Shown here: one piece after another, positions 41,683 to 50,240 of the stretch
Numbering within the stretch: position 1 is the stretch's first letter
Layout of the letters: each line of letters opens with the position of its first letter
Assembly (NCBI GenBank): GCA_016297215.1
Contig: JAEDGZ010000006.1
Span: 1-64,000 of the forward strand
Length of the DNA: 64,000 nucleotides
Source of the DNA: Paludibacteraceae bacterium
GTDB taxonomy: Bacteria; Bacteroidota; Bacteroidia; Bacteroidales; Paludibacteraceae
Direction of reading: 5' to 3'
Notes under the pieces: model-generated
Seen by the model: the letters and a program-made list of their open reading frames with translations, nothing else
What the model was told of the DNA's origin: nothing
The model's database searches: none
Position numbers and translations under genes: made by a program

Positions 41683-41720
41683 ACACACCCCCGCAACGCA
41701 TGTTAATTGTTAATTGTTAA

Positions 41721-42209
41721 TTATTTCCTCACATAGGTAGCGAACGCATACGGATACGCATGTTGCTCGTCGGCGGGCTGCTCTTCGCGGGAGACCTCCT
41801 GCCAGTCGGACGCGGAGAGGGTAGGGAAGAACGTGTCGGCGTCCTCCCACGCATGGTGGATATGGGTGAGGTAGAGTTTGTCCGCCAGTGGCAACGCCTC
41901 GCGATAGACCATGCCGCCGCCGATGATAAACACCTCCGGCGTGTCTTCCGTCATGCGCAATGCCTCTTCCAGCGAGCGCGCCACTTCGGCACCCTCAAAC
42001 AGCGCGGCATCGCGCGAGGTGATGACGATATTCCGCCGCTTGGGCAACGGTCGCCGCGGCAGAGAGAAGTAGGTGTGCGAGCCCATGATGACGGGGGCTC
42101 CCAACGTGGTCGCCTTGAAGTGTTTGAGGTCGTTCGGCAGGTGGCAAAGCAGGTCGCCGCCTTTCCCCAGCGCATTGTTCTCCGCCACAGCGGAAATAAT
42201 AGAAAGCAT
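41721..42209 (-). CDS. folA: Dihydrofolate reductase
   Basis: A 162-residue NADPH-dependent enzyme that regenerates tetrahydrofolate after thymidylate synthesis. It starts MLSIISAVAENNALGKGGDLLCHLPNDLKHFK, containing the catalytic acidic residue in HLPNDL. VIMGSHTYFSLP and the cofactor motif VFIIGGGMVYREALPLADKLYLTHI follow. The length is typical. thyA lies 162 bp upstream in the same direction, so the two folate enzymes form a unit. Confidence 0.97.
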   Translation of the reverse strand: MLSIISAVAENNALGKGGDLLCHLPNDLKHFKATTLGAPVIMGSHTYFSLPRRPLPKRRNIVITSRDAALFEGAEVARSLEEALRMTEDTPEVFIIGGGMVYREALPLADKLYLTHIHHAWEDADTFFPTLSASDWQEVSREEQPADEQHAYPYAFATYVRK

Positions 42210-42317
42210 AGTGTTTTAGGATAAAGGATGAAGGATGAAAGATGAAAGACTGAATAATATCTGCGCAGAAAAGGTATAGATGAGAATAAGTCGTAATGAG
42301 GTGTTTGTGGGCGACTC

Positions 42318-42382
42318 TTTACACCGCCAAGTAGGTGTGGAAAATATCACTTTACACCGCCAATTAGTCATTTACACCGCCA
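42318..42382. repeat. Three copies of TTTACACCGCCA at and after the thyA stop
   Basis: Copies at 42318-42329, 42351-42362 and 42371-42382. The last one contains the thyA stop codon (complement TGGCGGTGTAAA, coding V-A-V-stop). The others stand free in the folA-thyA gap. Confidence 0.85.
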
Positions 42383-43166
42383 CCACGCCTGCAATATGCG
42401 GATGCGGGTCGTAGTTTTGCAGTTGGAAATCCTCGTATTGGAAAGAGAAGATGTCCTTCACCTCGGGGTTGAGCACCATCTGCGGTAGCGGACGCGGCTC
42501 GCGGGTGAGTTGCAGGTGCACTTGCTCAAGGTGATTGAGGTAGATATGCGCATCGCCCAAGGTGTGAACGAAGTCGCCGGCTTTCAGCCCCGTTACCTGC
42601 GCCATCATCTGCAGCAGGAGGGCATACGAAGCGATGTTAAACGGTACGCCGAGGAAGATGTCTGCCGAGCGTTGGTAGAGTTGGAGCGACAGCCTGCCGT
42701 TGGCTACGTAGAACTGGAATAGTGTGTGGCAAGGGGGGAGCGCCATGTCGTTCACTTCTGCCACATTCCACGCGCTGACAATCATACGCCGCGAGTCGGG
42801 GTTGTGCTTTATCTGCTCCACCACTTGCGCTATTTGGTCTATCGTGTCGCCTTTGTAGTCTGGCCACGAACGCCATTGATGCCCATAGACGGGACCCAGC
42901 TCGCCGTTCTCGTCTGCCCATTCGTTCCATATACGTACACCATGCTCTTGCAGGTAATGTACATTCGTGTTGCCTTGCAGAAACCATAGCAGTTCGTAGA
43001 TGATGGACTTCAAGTGCAGTTTCTTGGTGGTGAGAAGCGGGAATCCGTTTTCTAAGTTGAAGCGCATCTGATGCCCGAACACCGACATTGTGCCCGTTCC
43101 CGTTCTGTCTTCTTTGCGCACGCCTTCCCGAAGCACCCGCTCACATAAATCTAAATACTGACGCAT
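42372..43166 (-). CDS. thyA: Thymidylate synthase (ThyA type)
   Basis: A 264-residue folate-dependent dTMP synthase. The catalytic cysteine is in ALPPCHTLFQFYV. The dUMP-binding QLYQRSADIFLGVPFNIASYALL, the folate-facing GDAHIYLNHLEQV and the C-terminal AGVVAV are all present. The length equals that of the E. coli enzyme. folA follows. The final codons are part of a 12-bp repeat that recurs twice downstream. The gene just upstream (43189) is an AT-rich nuclease gene with different base use. Confidence 0.98.
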   Translation of the reverse strand: MRQYLDLCERVLREGVRKEDRTGTGTMSVFGHQMRFNLENGFPLLTTKKLHLKSIIYELLWFLQGNTNVHYLQEHGVRIWNEWADENGELGPVYGHQWRSWPDYKGDTIDQIAQVVEQIKHNPDSRRMIVSAWNVAEVNDMALPPCHTLFQFYVANGRLSLQLYQRSADIFLGVPFNIASYALLLQMMAQVTGLKAGDFVHTLGDAHIYLNHLEQVHLQLTREPRPLPQMVLNPEVKDIFSFQYEDFQLQNYDPHPHIAGVVAV

Positions 43167-43188
43167 ATTTTATTTGACTATTTGACAA

Positions 43189-44214
43189 TTACAGACTGAC
43201 ATCGTTGTGTGCAGATTCATATATTTCTCGCATTTTTTGTTGAAGAAGTTGCTTATTGGGCAGACAGAGTTTATATTCTGCAACCATCGTAGGCGATAAG
43301 CAACGACTGAGTGCATATTCCACAACTTCATCGTCTTTATCCTTACATAGCAAGACACCGATACTCGGGTTTTCATGTGTCTTTTTCACATCTCGGTCAA
43401 GTGCTTCCAGATAGAAATTTAATTGCCCTAAATGTTCTGGTTTGAATGGTTCATTTTTTAATTCAAAAGCTACCAAACATTGCAACTCGCGATGGTAAAA
43501 CAATAAGTCAATTCTAAAATCACTATTACCTACCTGCAAACGGTATTCTTGGTCAATAAATATAAAATCTTTACCCAATTCAAGAATGACTTTTTTCATT
43601 TGTTGAATAAGAGACAGACGGAAGGTATTTTCTATATGGTCTCCATGTGCACCGATAAATTCTAATATGTATTGGTCTCGGAAAAGTTGTTCCGCAGTGG
43701 GTGTAGTTTGTCTCATCACTGCTGAGACTTTTGGCTTATTGAGCATAGTGCGTTCATATAACGCACTATTAATTTGCCTTTCTAACTCACGGGAAGAAAA
43801 GTGCTCATCAATAGATTTTTGTAAATAAAACTCACGTTCCTCCTCTGTATGACAACGACTGATAATCAGCAAGTTATTCGTCCAACTTATTTGTCTCAGC
43901 AGTGCCGAGACAAATTGTGCTTTAGGAGCATATGTCTCATAAAACTGTTTCATACGCCAAAGATTCTTCTTTGAGAAACCTTTAAGATCTGGCGCATTTT
44001 GCTCAATGTGTAACGCTAATTGTTCTACAACACCGTCCCCCCACTGAGCAGTAGATAATTTGTTAGATATAAATTCTCCTAATTGCCAATAGAGGTCTAT
44101 CATAGCGGAGTTTGCCACATGTAACACCCTATTACGAGCAGCGCGAATTAAATCAATCACCTCAGCAAATTCTGGATGATTATATTCTTTTACGATGGGG
44201 TTCGGTTTGTTCAT
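43189..44214 (-). CDS. YhcG/DUF1016-type PDDEXK nuclease-domain protein
   Basis: A 341-residue protein. The N-terminal domain (about residues 15-160; LYWQLGEFISNKL, GFSKKNLWRMKQFYE, ISWTNNLLIISRC) and the C-terminal PDDEXK-like domain (DFRIDLLFYHRELQCLVAFELK, then FKPEHLGQLNFYLEAL) define the YhcG family. These proteins are linked with mobile or defence islands and restriction loci; E. coli YhcG is poorly understood. The gene is distinctly AT-richer than thyA and porE on either side, and sits 22 bp from thyA and 13 bp from porE, suggesting insertion by transfer. No partner restriction genes are visible. Confidence 0.85.
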   Translation of the reverse strand: MNKPNPIVKEYNHPEFAEVIDLIRAARNRVLHVANSAMIDLYWQLGEFISNKLSTAQWGDGVVEQLALHIEQNAPDLKGFSKKNLWRMKQFYETYAPKAQFVSALLRQISWTNNLLIISRCHTEEEREFYLQKSIDEHFSSRELERQINSALYERTMLNKPKVSAVMRQTTPTAEQLFRDQYILEFIGAHGDHIENTFRLSLIQQMKKVILELGKDFIFIDQEYRLQVGNSDFRIDLLFYHRELQCLVAFELKNEPFKPEHLGQLNFYLEALDRDVKKTHENPSIGVLLCKDKDDEVVEYALSRCLSPTMVAEYKLCLPNKQLLQQKMREIYESAHNDVSL

Positions 44215-44227
44215 ACTTCTTGTAATC

Positions 44228-46306
44228 TTAATACAACTTATACGTTGTCCTCAGCACTTTGAACTCTGTGCGGCGGTTGATTTGGTTGCAAATCTCCTGC
44301 TGCTCTGTCGGCAGACTGAGGATAAACGCTTCGTCTAGCACCTGCTCCTGCGGAATAAACGGATACTGCGCGTGAATTGCTTTGTCGGCAGTAACGGGTT
44401 TCTGCTTGCCGTAGCCTACGGGGGTCAGTCGCTCGCGCTCTATTCCTTTGCTTATCAGGTAGTTGCATACCGCCTCTGCGCGTTTCTCCGACAGCCGCAC
44501 GTTGAAGACAGAGTCGCCTTTCATATCGGTGTGCGCCGACAGTTCGATAGTGATATTCGGGTTGTCGTTCAGCAGTTTGACGAGCGATTGCAGCCCCTCT
44601 TCCGAGGCGGGAGTCAAGTCCCATTTGCCGAACTCGTAGAAGATGTTATCCATCGTAACGGGCTTGCTGACGGGCGAAAGCGTGAAATCCTGCTGATAGG
44701 TCTTGCTGTCGGCAAGGTTCAGCGTGTTGAATCCCTCGCGTGCGTTGAGGTATCCGCGGGCGGTGGCGAGCATGATGTATCGCGCGTCTTTATTCACCTT
44801 TATCTTATAGGTGCCATCCCGCCGCGCCTGTACCTTTGTGTTGGTACCGTCATCGCCCACAAGGCGGATAGTAGCGTTGGAGATAGGCTCGCCTTGGTTG
44901 TCCGTCAACTTGCCTTCCACGAGGAACACCATCTCCGGCAGCACAAACTCGTATATCTGGTCAAACCCTTTCTTCTGCCCTCGGTTGGACGAGAAAAAGC
45001 CGTTTTGTGTGTTGCCCGCAAAGGTAATCCCGAAATCATCGTTGTTGGAATTGAAAGGCGCGCCTATGTTAAAGATAAACCAAGCGGCAGAGTCATGCAC
45101 CGTGGTGTCGCGTTGCGCCATAAAGATGTCCAGCCCGCCATAGCCGGGGTGCCCGTTTGAGGCAAAATAGAGTGTCCCGTTGGGGTGAATGCAGGGGTAC
45201 ATCTCATCGCCTGCCGAGTTGATTTGTGCGCCCATATTCTGCACGTTCACCCATTCTTCGCCTTCTAATTCCGCCATATAGAGGTCTTTCCCGCCGAAGC
45301 CCCCGGGCGCATCCGAAACGAAATAGAGCGTGTCGCCCGATGCGGAGAGCGAGGGATGTCCCACGGTGATACTGCTGTCCGCAAAGAGTTTCACCTCTTG
45401 TGCCTCGCCCCATTCGCCGCTGGCGCGGGAAGAGCGGTAGATTTTCGCCCCGAGGTCTTGCCCGTTGACGGGCTTCGAGTAGGTGAAATACATCGTGCGT
45501 CCGTCGGCGGAGAAGCAGCAAACACCCAATTCCGCTGTGGTCTTTGCGCCGCCTCCGCCGCTTGTGGAGTCATTCTCCTGCTCCTCTTGCTCATCGCCGT
45601 AGAGCCCTTCCGCCAACGCAATGTCCTCCCATTCGCCCGCTGCATTCTTGCGCGCGGAGTAGAGACTGAACAACTGCGCACCCGTTACGGGGCTCGGGCG
45701 CTTCAGGTTTTTCTTCTTGTTGCCCGATGAACCCGATGCCTGTCGGTTGCTGGTGAACATCAGTGCGTCCGCATCTTCACCGATAAACTGCGGGGCAAAA
45801 TTGCTGCTGCGCTTGGCGTTGAAGTCCTTGGAGAGCGACACCTTGTAGCGCGAGGTCTGCTTCTTCCATTCCGCAATCTGCTGACAAGCATAATGCCCTG
45901 CCTGCGCCTGATAATCAGTGGGATAGGATTGCAGGTAGAGCAGGTATTGCTGGTCGGCTTCCTTGTACTTGCCTTGGTATTGCAGCACCTGCGCGTAACG
46001 CAGATACACTATCGAGTCCTGATACTTGTTGCGAATGGCGTTCTTGTAGGCGTTCACCGCCTTGTTGTTGTTCAAGATACGATAACACTCGCCTTGGTTG
46101 AATGCTACATGTGCCTTCATCGCACGCTCTTTCTGCGGCGAGATACGGCTGTAACACTGTTTGTACAAGTCGGCGGCATCATAGTATTCGCCTATGGCGT
46201 ACATGCGGTCGGCTTTCTTCACGCGTTGCTTAATACTGCAAGATGATAGCCCCACCGAGAGGACTATCATCGCACACATATATATGTAAGAAACTTTGCT
46301 CTTCAA
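44228..46306 (-). CDS. porE: PorE-like T9SS lipoprotein (TPR, beta-propeller, CRD, OmpA)
   Basis: A 692-residue lipoprotein (lipobox VGLSSC, cysteine 23). The order of domains is: TPR repeats at residues 30-150 (AIGEYYDAADLYKQCY, YLRYAQVLQYQGKYKEADQ); a WD40/PD40 propeller at 165-460 (FTSNRQASG, LYFVSDAPGGFGGKDLYMAE, LYFASNGHPGYGGLDIF); a carboxypeptidase-regulatory-like beta domain (VEGKLTDNQGEPISNATIRL); and an OmpA-like peptidoglycan-binding domain (IELSAHTDMKGDSVFNVRLSEKRA). This exact order fits PorE, which ties the type IX secretion apparatus to peptidoglycan. The OmpA domain has a C-terminal extension. A low-complexity S/G/E/Q stretch is near 240-260. Confidence 0.82.
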   Translation of the reverse strand: MKSKVSYIYMCAMIVLSVGLSSCSIKQRVKKADRMYAIGEYYDAADLYKQCYSRISPQKERAMKAHVAFNQGECYRILNNNKAVNAYKNAIRNKYQDSIVYLRYAQVLQYQGKYKEADQQYLLYLQSYPTDYQAQAGHYACQQIAEWKKQTSRYKVSLSKDFNAKRSSNFAPQFIGEDADALMFTSNRQASGSSGNKKKNLKRPSPVTGAQLFSLYSARKNAAGEWEDIALAEGLYGDEQEEQENDSTSGGGGAKTTAELGVCCFSADGRTMYFTYSKPVNGQDLGAKIYRSSRASGEWGEAQEVKLFADSSITVGHPSLSASGDTLYFVSDAPGGFGGKDLYMAELEGEEWVNVQNMGAQINSAGDEMYPCIHPNGTLYFASNGHPGYGGLDIFMAQRDTTVHDSAAWFIFNIGAPFNSNNDDFGITFAGNTQNGFFSSNRGQKKGFDQIYEFVLPEMVFLVEGKLTDNQGEPISNATIRLVGDDGTNTKVQARRDGTYKIKVNKDARYIMLATARGYLNAREGFNTLNLADSKTYQQDFTLSPVSKPVTMDNIFYEFGKWDLTPASEEGLQSLVKLLNDNPNITIELSAHTDMKGDSVFNVRLSEKRAEAVCNYLISKGIERERLTPVGYGKQKPVTADKAIHAQYPFIPQEQVLDEAFILSLPTEQQEICNQINRRTEFKVLRTTYKLY

Positions 46307-46329
46307 TGATTATTTATGGTTTTAAGACA

Positions 46330-47529
46330 TTATTCCACCTTAAAATTATACTCCTTCCCGTATTCCCGCAAGATGGTAAGTCTTAAGGTTTTCTCAGTCA
46401 GGTTATAGAGCGACGACCATTGGGTCTGCGAGGTGAGTTCCTCCGTAGGCGGCTGGGAAACAGAATCAAGCAGCACCATTGCTTTGGCTTCGCCCAAGGT
46501 ATAGTTATTTTCATGCAAGGTCTTTCGCATAGTCTCATAGCGACCTTTACCATGTTCTGAACCCCATCCGTCCGTAGTGCCTATCATGGTGGGCGATATG
46601 TAGAAATTCGTTACGCACCGCAGTGTATCATTTCCGGTAAGCACTTCCATCACTCGTGGTATGGAGTCCCCTTTCGGAATAGTGTATTCTACGATAGCAT
46701 AATCGCCTGTGGCATCTGCCATAAAGAAATGGTAATTGCTGCGACCGTTGCCGCGCATATCCATATCGTATCTCTTAAGCATTGCAACGGCTTCTTTCAC
46801 CGTGGAGGCATGATCCAGTAGCATACGGATAGCGACAGTAGTGCTGATGCGCGGTAATCCTGTTTCTTGGCAAGTTTGCTTCTCATTCAGGGCAAGCACG
46901 CCTATAGCAAACCCATCTTCATTGATGCCATCAAGCGCTGCGTATGGTAATCCCATCATAAGTGATAAGTCGGTGTTACCATCTGTATAGAATCCTTGTT
47001 GGAATCCCATATTCAAGCCATCTACCATAGAAATAGATTTCTTTCCATTGGCAGGAGCCGTATGCACGAGAATAGCGGAAGTGGGTACGTAACTTGTGCC
47101 GGTCTTATCAAAATGCCGAAAATCATAGTTGCGCCCCATCAGGTAATCAATGCGCTCGTCATCGGGTACAGCGAAAGCACTACAACCTGCACCAAATGCT
47201 ACTTTTGGGGATTTTGCGGGAATTGTGTCGTAGAGTAAGTATGCAATATACTGAAATAAAGCATTCGTTTCAGTTATATTGGATTTAAGCACTTGGTCTA
47301 ATTTGTAGTCGGCGGTGTAGTCAATCTCATACAACCGCCCCGCGCCATCCAAGTCTTTCATGGAGTGAATCATTGCCAGTTTGTCTGCATCCGTAATATA
47401 CACACTCGGATTCTTTGCAACAACATCTGAATCTATGGGATTTTCGTTCTTGCAGGAAACGGCTGCAAATACCCCCATCATTGCGAAAGCCAATGGCATC
47501 CAATGAAAAAATGAATAATGTGTTCTCAT
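46330..47529 (-). CDS. Ntn-hydrolase lipoprotein (linear amide hydrolase/choloylglycine hydrolase type)
   Basis: A 399-residue exported lipoprotein (GVFAAVSC, cysteine 26). The core GAGCSAFAVPDDERIDYLMGRNYDF carries the nucleophile cysteine. However, this cysteine is internal, following about 85 residues of propeptide, as in acyl-CoA:isopenicillin acyltransferase-like and acid-ceramidase-like enzymes. The downstream MVDGLNMGF, DGINEDGFAIGVLALNE and STTVAIRMLLDHASTVKEAV match that superfamily. The substrate may be a bile-acid amide, N-acyl amino acid or lactam; I cannot tell which. It lies 23 bp from porE, with its start just after a short AT-rich gap. Confidence 0.8.
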   Translation of the reverse strand: MRTHYSFFHWMPLAFAMMGVFAAVSCKNENPIDSDVVAKNPSVYITDADKLAMIHSMKDLDGAGRLYEIDYTADYKLDQVLKSNITETNALFQYIAYLLYDTIPAKSPKVAFGAGCSAFAVPDDERIDYLMGRNYDFRHFDKTGTSYVPTSAILVHTAPANGKKSISMVDGLNMGFQQGFYTDGNTDLSLMMGLPYAALDGINEDGFAIGVLALNEKQTCQETGLPRISTTVAIRMLLDHASTVKEAVAMLKRYDMDMRGNGRSNYHFFMADATGDYAIVEYTIPKGDSIPRVMEVLTGNDTLRCVTNFYISPTMIGTTDGWGSEHGKGRYETMRKTLHENNYTLGEAKAMVLLDSVSQPPTEELTSQTQWSSLYNLTEKTLRLTILREYGKEYNFKVE

Positions 47530-47558
47530 AAACGCAGTCTTTAATGGGTTAATACACT

Positions 47559-48803
47559 TTATTCCAGCGAGTGAATCACCAGCCCGCTGCGCAGTTTCGG
47601 CTCAAACCACGTCGTCTTCGGCGGCATGATGTTCCCTGAGTCGGCAATGTCAATAATCTGTTGCATGGTAACGGGGTAGAGTGCCAGCGCCACTTTCATC
47701 TCCCCCGAATCCACACGGCGTTTCAGTTCGCCTAAACCGCGGATTCCGCCCACGAAGTCGATACGCTTGTCCGAGCGCAAGTCCTTGATACCGAGTATCT
47801 TATCCAATATCAGATTGCTCGAAATCGTAACGTCTAGCACGCCGATGGGGTCGTTATCATCATAGCGTCCTTCCTTTGCTGTCAGGCTGTACCATTCGCC
47901 GCCAAGGTAGAGCGAGAAGTTATGCAAAGCCTGCGGCTTGTAAATGTCAGCCCCTTTCTTCTCCACCACGAAATCTGCCTCCAGCGCCTGCAAGAATGCC
48001 TCTTCCGTCAGCCCGTTCAGGTCGCGCACCACGCGGTTGTAGTCAATGATATTCAGTTGGTTATCGGGGAAGCATACCGCGAGGAAATAGTTATACTCCT
48101 CCTTGCCCGTATGGTTCGGATTTTGCAGTTTCTTCTCATTGCCTACCAGCGCAGCGGCGGCGGAACGATGGTGCCCGTCGGCGATGTACATGGCGGGGAT
48201 CTCTTTGAATATCTGCGTGATATGGCAGATAGTTACGGGGTCGTTTATGAGCCAAAACGTGTGGTGGAACCCCTCCGGCGGTGCCACAAAGTCGTACTCC
48301 GGCTCGCCGGCGGTAATCTGTGCAATGATAGCGTCCAAGTCGTCGCGGTGGGGGTAAGCGAAGAACACAGGCTCCATGTTGGCGTTGTTCACCCGCACAT
48401 GTTTCATGCGGTCTTCCTCTTTGTCGCGGCGGGTTAGTTCGTGCTTCTTGATGCGCCCATCCATATAATCATCCACCCACGCAGCAACCACCAGTCCGTA
48501 CTGTGTCCTGCCGTCCATCGTCTGGGCATACACATAGTATTTCTCCTGCTCGTCTTGCACCAACCAGCCCTCTTTCTGAAAGAGGTCGAAATGTTCGCGC
48601 GCACTTTGATACACTTTCGGGTCATGCTCATCTGTACCGTCCTCGAAGTTTATCTCCGGCTTGATGATGTGATACAGCGATTTCTCGTTGCCTGCCGCCT
48701 CACGGCGCGCCTCCTCTGAGTTCAGCACATCGTAAGGACGACTGCTCACTTGCTCTACTAACTGTTTGGGTGGACGAATGCCACGAAATGGTTTGATAAT
48801 CAT
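47559..48803 (-). CDS. DUF1015 family protein
   Basis: A 414-residue cytoplasmic protein with clear DUF1015 signatures: KPFRGIRPPKQLVEQVSSRPYDVLN at the start, KYYVYAQTMDGRTQYGLV, HELTRRDKEEDRMKHVRVNNANMEPVFFAY, and YIADGHHRSAAAAL. The DGHHR motif with nearby acidic residues looks catalytic or metal-binding. The biochemical function is not established as far as I know; in many anaerobes the gene sits near serine and phosphoglycerate metabolism genes, which is not the case here. The bactofilin gene lies 22 bp upstream and both may share its promoter. Confidence 0.88.
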   Translation of the reverse strand: MIIKPFRGIRPPKQLVEQVSSRPYDVLNSEEARREAAGNEKSLYHIIKPEINFEDGTDEHDPKVYQSAREHFDLFQKEGWLVQDEQEKYYVYAQTMDGRTQYGLVVAAWVDDYMDGRIKKHELTRRDKEEDRMKHVRVNNANMEPVFFAYPHRDDLDAIIAQITAGEPEYDFVAPPEGFHHTFWLINDPVTICHITQIFKEIPAMYIADGHHRSAAAALVGNEKKLQNPNHTGKEEYNYFLAVCFPDNQLNIIDYNRVVRDLNGLTEEAFLQALEADFVVEKKGADIYKPQALHNFSLYLGGEWYSLTAKEGRYDDNDPIGVLDVTISSNLILDKILGIKDLRSDKRIDFVGGIRGLGELKRRVDSGEMKVALALYPVTMQQIIDIADSGNIMPPKTTWFEPKLRSGLVIHSLE

Positions 48804-48825
48804 GGTAATATATAGATTTAAGGTG

Positions 48826-49185
48826 TTACTTTCCCGCTACCTTCGGCTCCGGCGACATAGAGCAAGATCCGTTGAAGACGGCATTTGGCTCCACAATCAG
48901 CGTCTGTGTCTTCACTTCGCCTTGAATCTTGCCCGTTGCGCGCAGTGCCAGCGTGTGGTGAACGGCTATCTTGCCTTCCATTGCCCCCATTATCTCGGCG
49001 TTTTGGCAGTCGATAGTGCCTTTCAGTTTGCCTTTCTCGCCTATCACCACTTTGCCCGAGCATTGCAAATCGCCCTCTATCGTTCCGTCTATGCGGATAT
49101 CCGAATCGGCGATGATGGTGCCGATGATTTTGCTACCTGCCGTCAAGGCGTTGTATAAAGTTCCTGTCTGTTGTTGTGTTGCCAT
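48826..49185 (-). CDS. Bactofilin (polymer-forming cytoskeletal protein)
   Basis: A 119-residue right-handed beta-helix protein that polymerises into filaments without nucleotide. The repeat core IIGTIIADSDIRIDGTIEGDLQCSGKVVIGEKGKLKG shows the characteristic G-x-I/V periodicity over residues 20-100. The N-terminal tail (TGTLYNALTAGS) fits the membrane-binding or assembly region. It probably takes part in cell shape or in localising wall enzymes. It has a promoter of its own at 49223-49254 and is followed by the DUF1015 gene. Confidence 0.92.
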   Translation of the reverse strand: MATQQQTGTLYNALTAGSKIIGTIIADSDIRIDGTIEGDLQCSGKVVIGEKGKLKGTIDCQNAEIMGAMEGKIAVHHTLALRATGKIQGEVKTQTLIVEPNAVFNGSCSMSPEPKVAGK

Positions 49186-49222
49186 AAGATATAACTTTTG
49201 AAATGTACATATTTTCAGCGTG

Positions 49223-49254
49223 CAAAGATACCTTTTTTTTTTTGTATATGCAAA
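49223..49254 (-). promoter_or_regulatory. Promoter of bactofilin-DUF1015
   Basis: Minus strand: TTTG (49251-49254), a 20-nt A-rich spacer and TATCTTTG (49223-49230). Confidence 0.82.
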
Positions 49255-49322
49255 TAATAAGCTGTACGTAGGGCAAAAAATCTTCTTTTTTCATGGAAAA
49301 AGCAAAAAATCTCTCCCCTTTC

Positions 49323-49354
49323 TTTGTTTATTTCAGAAAAAAAGCGTACCTTTG
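49323..49354 (+). promoter_or_regulatory. Promoter of the small membrane protein-OmpH unit
   Basis: TTTG (49323-49326), a 20-nt spacer and TACCTTTG (49347-49354). It is arranged back to back with the bactofilin promoter. Confidence 0.8.
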
Positions 49355-49397
49355 CGCCCTATTGCGTACTATCGCGCACCAAACAACACGAAACGAT

Positions 49398-49604
49398 ATG
49401 AAACTGCTGATTGTCATACTCCTGCTTGCCGCCGCCTTCATCCTCTTGTCGGTGCGGGTTATCTTGAAGCGCAACGGGCGTTTCTCCAGCCAGCATATCT
49501 CCCAGAGCAAGACCATGCGCGAGCGAGGTATCCATTGCGCTACCTCCCAAGACCGCGAAGCCCGCCGCAAAGCCCCGACGCGCTTAGACCCTAAACAACT
49601 ATAA
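49398..49604 (+). CDS. Small conserved membrane protein, function unknown
   Basis: A 68-residue protein. One transmembrane helix (KLLIVILLLAAAFILLSVRVIL) at the N-terminus is followed by a basic cytoplasmic tail with SQHISQSKTMRERGIHCATSQDREAR. I recall similar small proteins in Bacteroidales with the same H-x-x-S-K-x-M-R-x-x-G-I-x-C-A pattern, but no named function. The ATG at 49398 is 40 bp after a clear promoter; the longer open frame would start upstream of that promoter's -33 box. The OmpH-like gene follows 27 bp later, which suggests a joint role in the envelope. Confidence 0.7.
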   Translation: MKLLIVILLLAAAFILLSVRVILKRNGRFSSQHISQSKTMRERGIHCATSQDREARRKAPTRLDPKQL

Positions 49605-49631
49605 GTAAAATCATTAACAAACAATATCATC

Positions 49632-50237
49632 ATGAACAAGATTCAAATTACCATTGACGCAATTCTTGCAACCGCTGTGGTTGCGCTGTTTGTCATTTTC
49701 TTTACGGTGAAGCCCTCTTGCGGGCAGCAGGGCGCCGAAGAGGCGGCTCCCGTAGCAGAAGGGAACATGCCCGTGGCATACCTCAATCTTGACTCTGTCT
49801 TGACTTACTACACCTTCGCCATTGAGGCAAGCGACCGTTTGATGACCAAGCAAGAGGACGCACGCCTCAAACTCAACTCTAAGGCGCGCACTCTCCAGAG
49901 CGAGATGGCGGATTTCCAAAACAAGTTGCAGAATGGTGCTTTCATGAGCCGTGAGCGCGCCGAGCAGAAGCAACAGCAACTTATCCAAAAGCAGCAAGAC
50001 CTCGAAGCATTGGAAGCCAAACTCACCAACGAAATCATGCTTGAGAACCAGCAACTCAATATGCAGTTGGCAGACACGCTCAACAGTTTCCTTCGCGAGT
50101 TCAATGCTGATGGTCGCTACCACATGATTTTCGCCAACACGGGCAAGGATAACATCCTCCAAGCCGCTGATTCCTACGATATTACCGCAGAAGTCATCGA
50201 AGCCCTGAATGCCCGCTACACCCCCAAGAAGAAATAA
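49632..50237 (+). CDS. OmpH/Skp-family periplasmic chaperone
   Basis: A 201-residue protein with one N-terminal transmembrane anchor (residues 8-28), followed by an alanine- and glutamate-rich linker. MPVAYLNLDSVLTYY begins the OmpH core. A long coiled coil (residues about 70-150; KLNSKARTLQSEMADFQNKLQ, EQKQQQLIQKQQDLEALEAKL) forms the tentacles of the Skp fold, and YHMIFANTGKDNILQAADSYDIT closes the body domain. Skp proteins hold unfolded outer-membrane barrels in the periplasm. This copy looks membrane-anchored rather than freely soluble, unless the leader is cleaved near SCG. Confidence 0.88.
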   Translation: MNKIQITIDAILATAVVALFVIFFTVKPSCGQQGAEEAAPVAEGNMPVAYLNLDSVLTYYTFAIEASDRLMTKQEDARLKLNSKARTLQSEMADFQNKLQNGAFMSRERAEQKQQQLIQKQQDLEALEAKLTNEIMLENQQLNMQLADTLNSFLREFNADGRYHMIFANTGKDNILQAADSYDITAEVIEALNARYTPKKK

Positions 50238-50240
50238 CCA

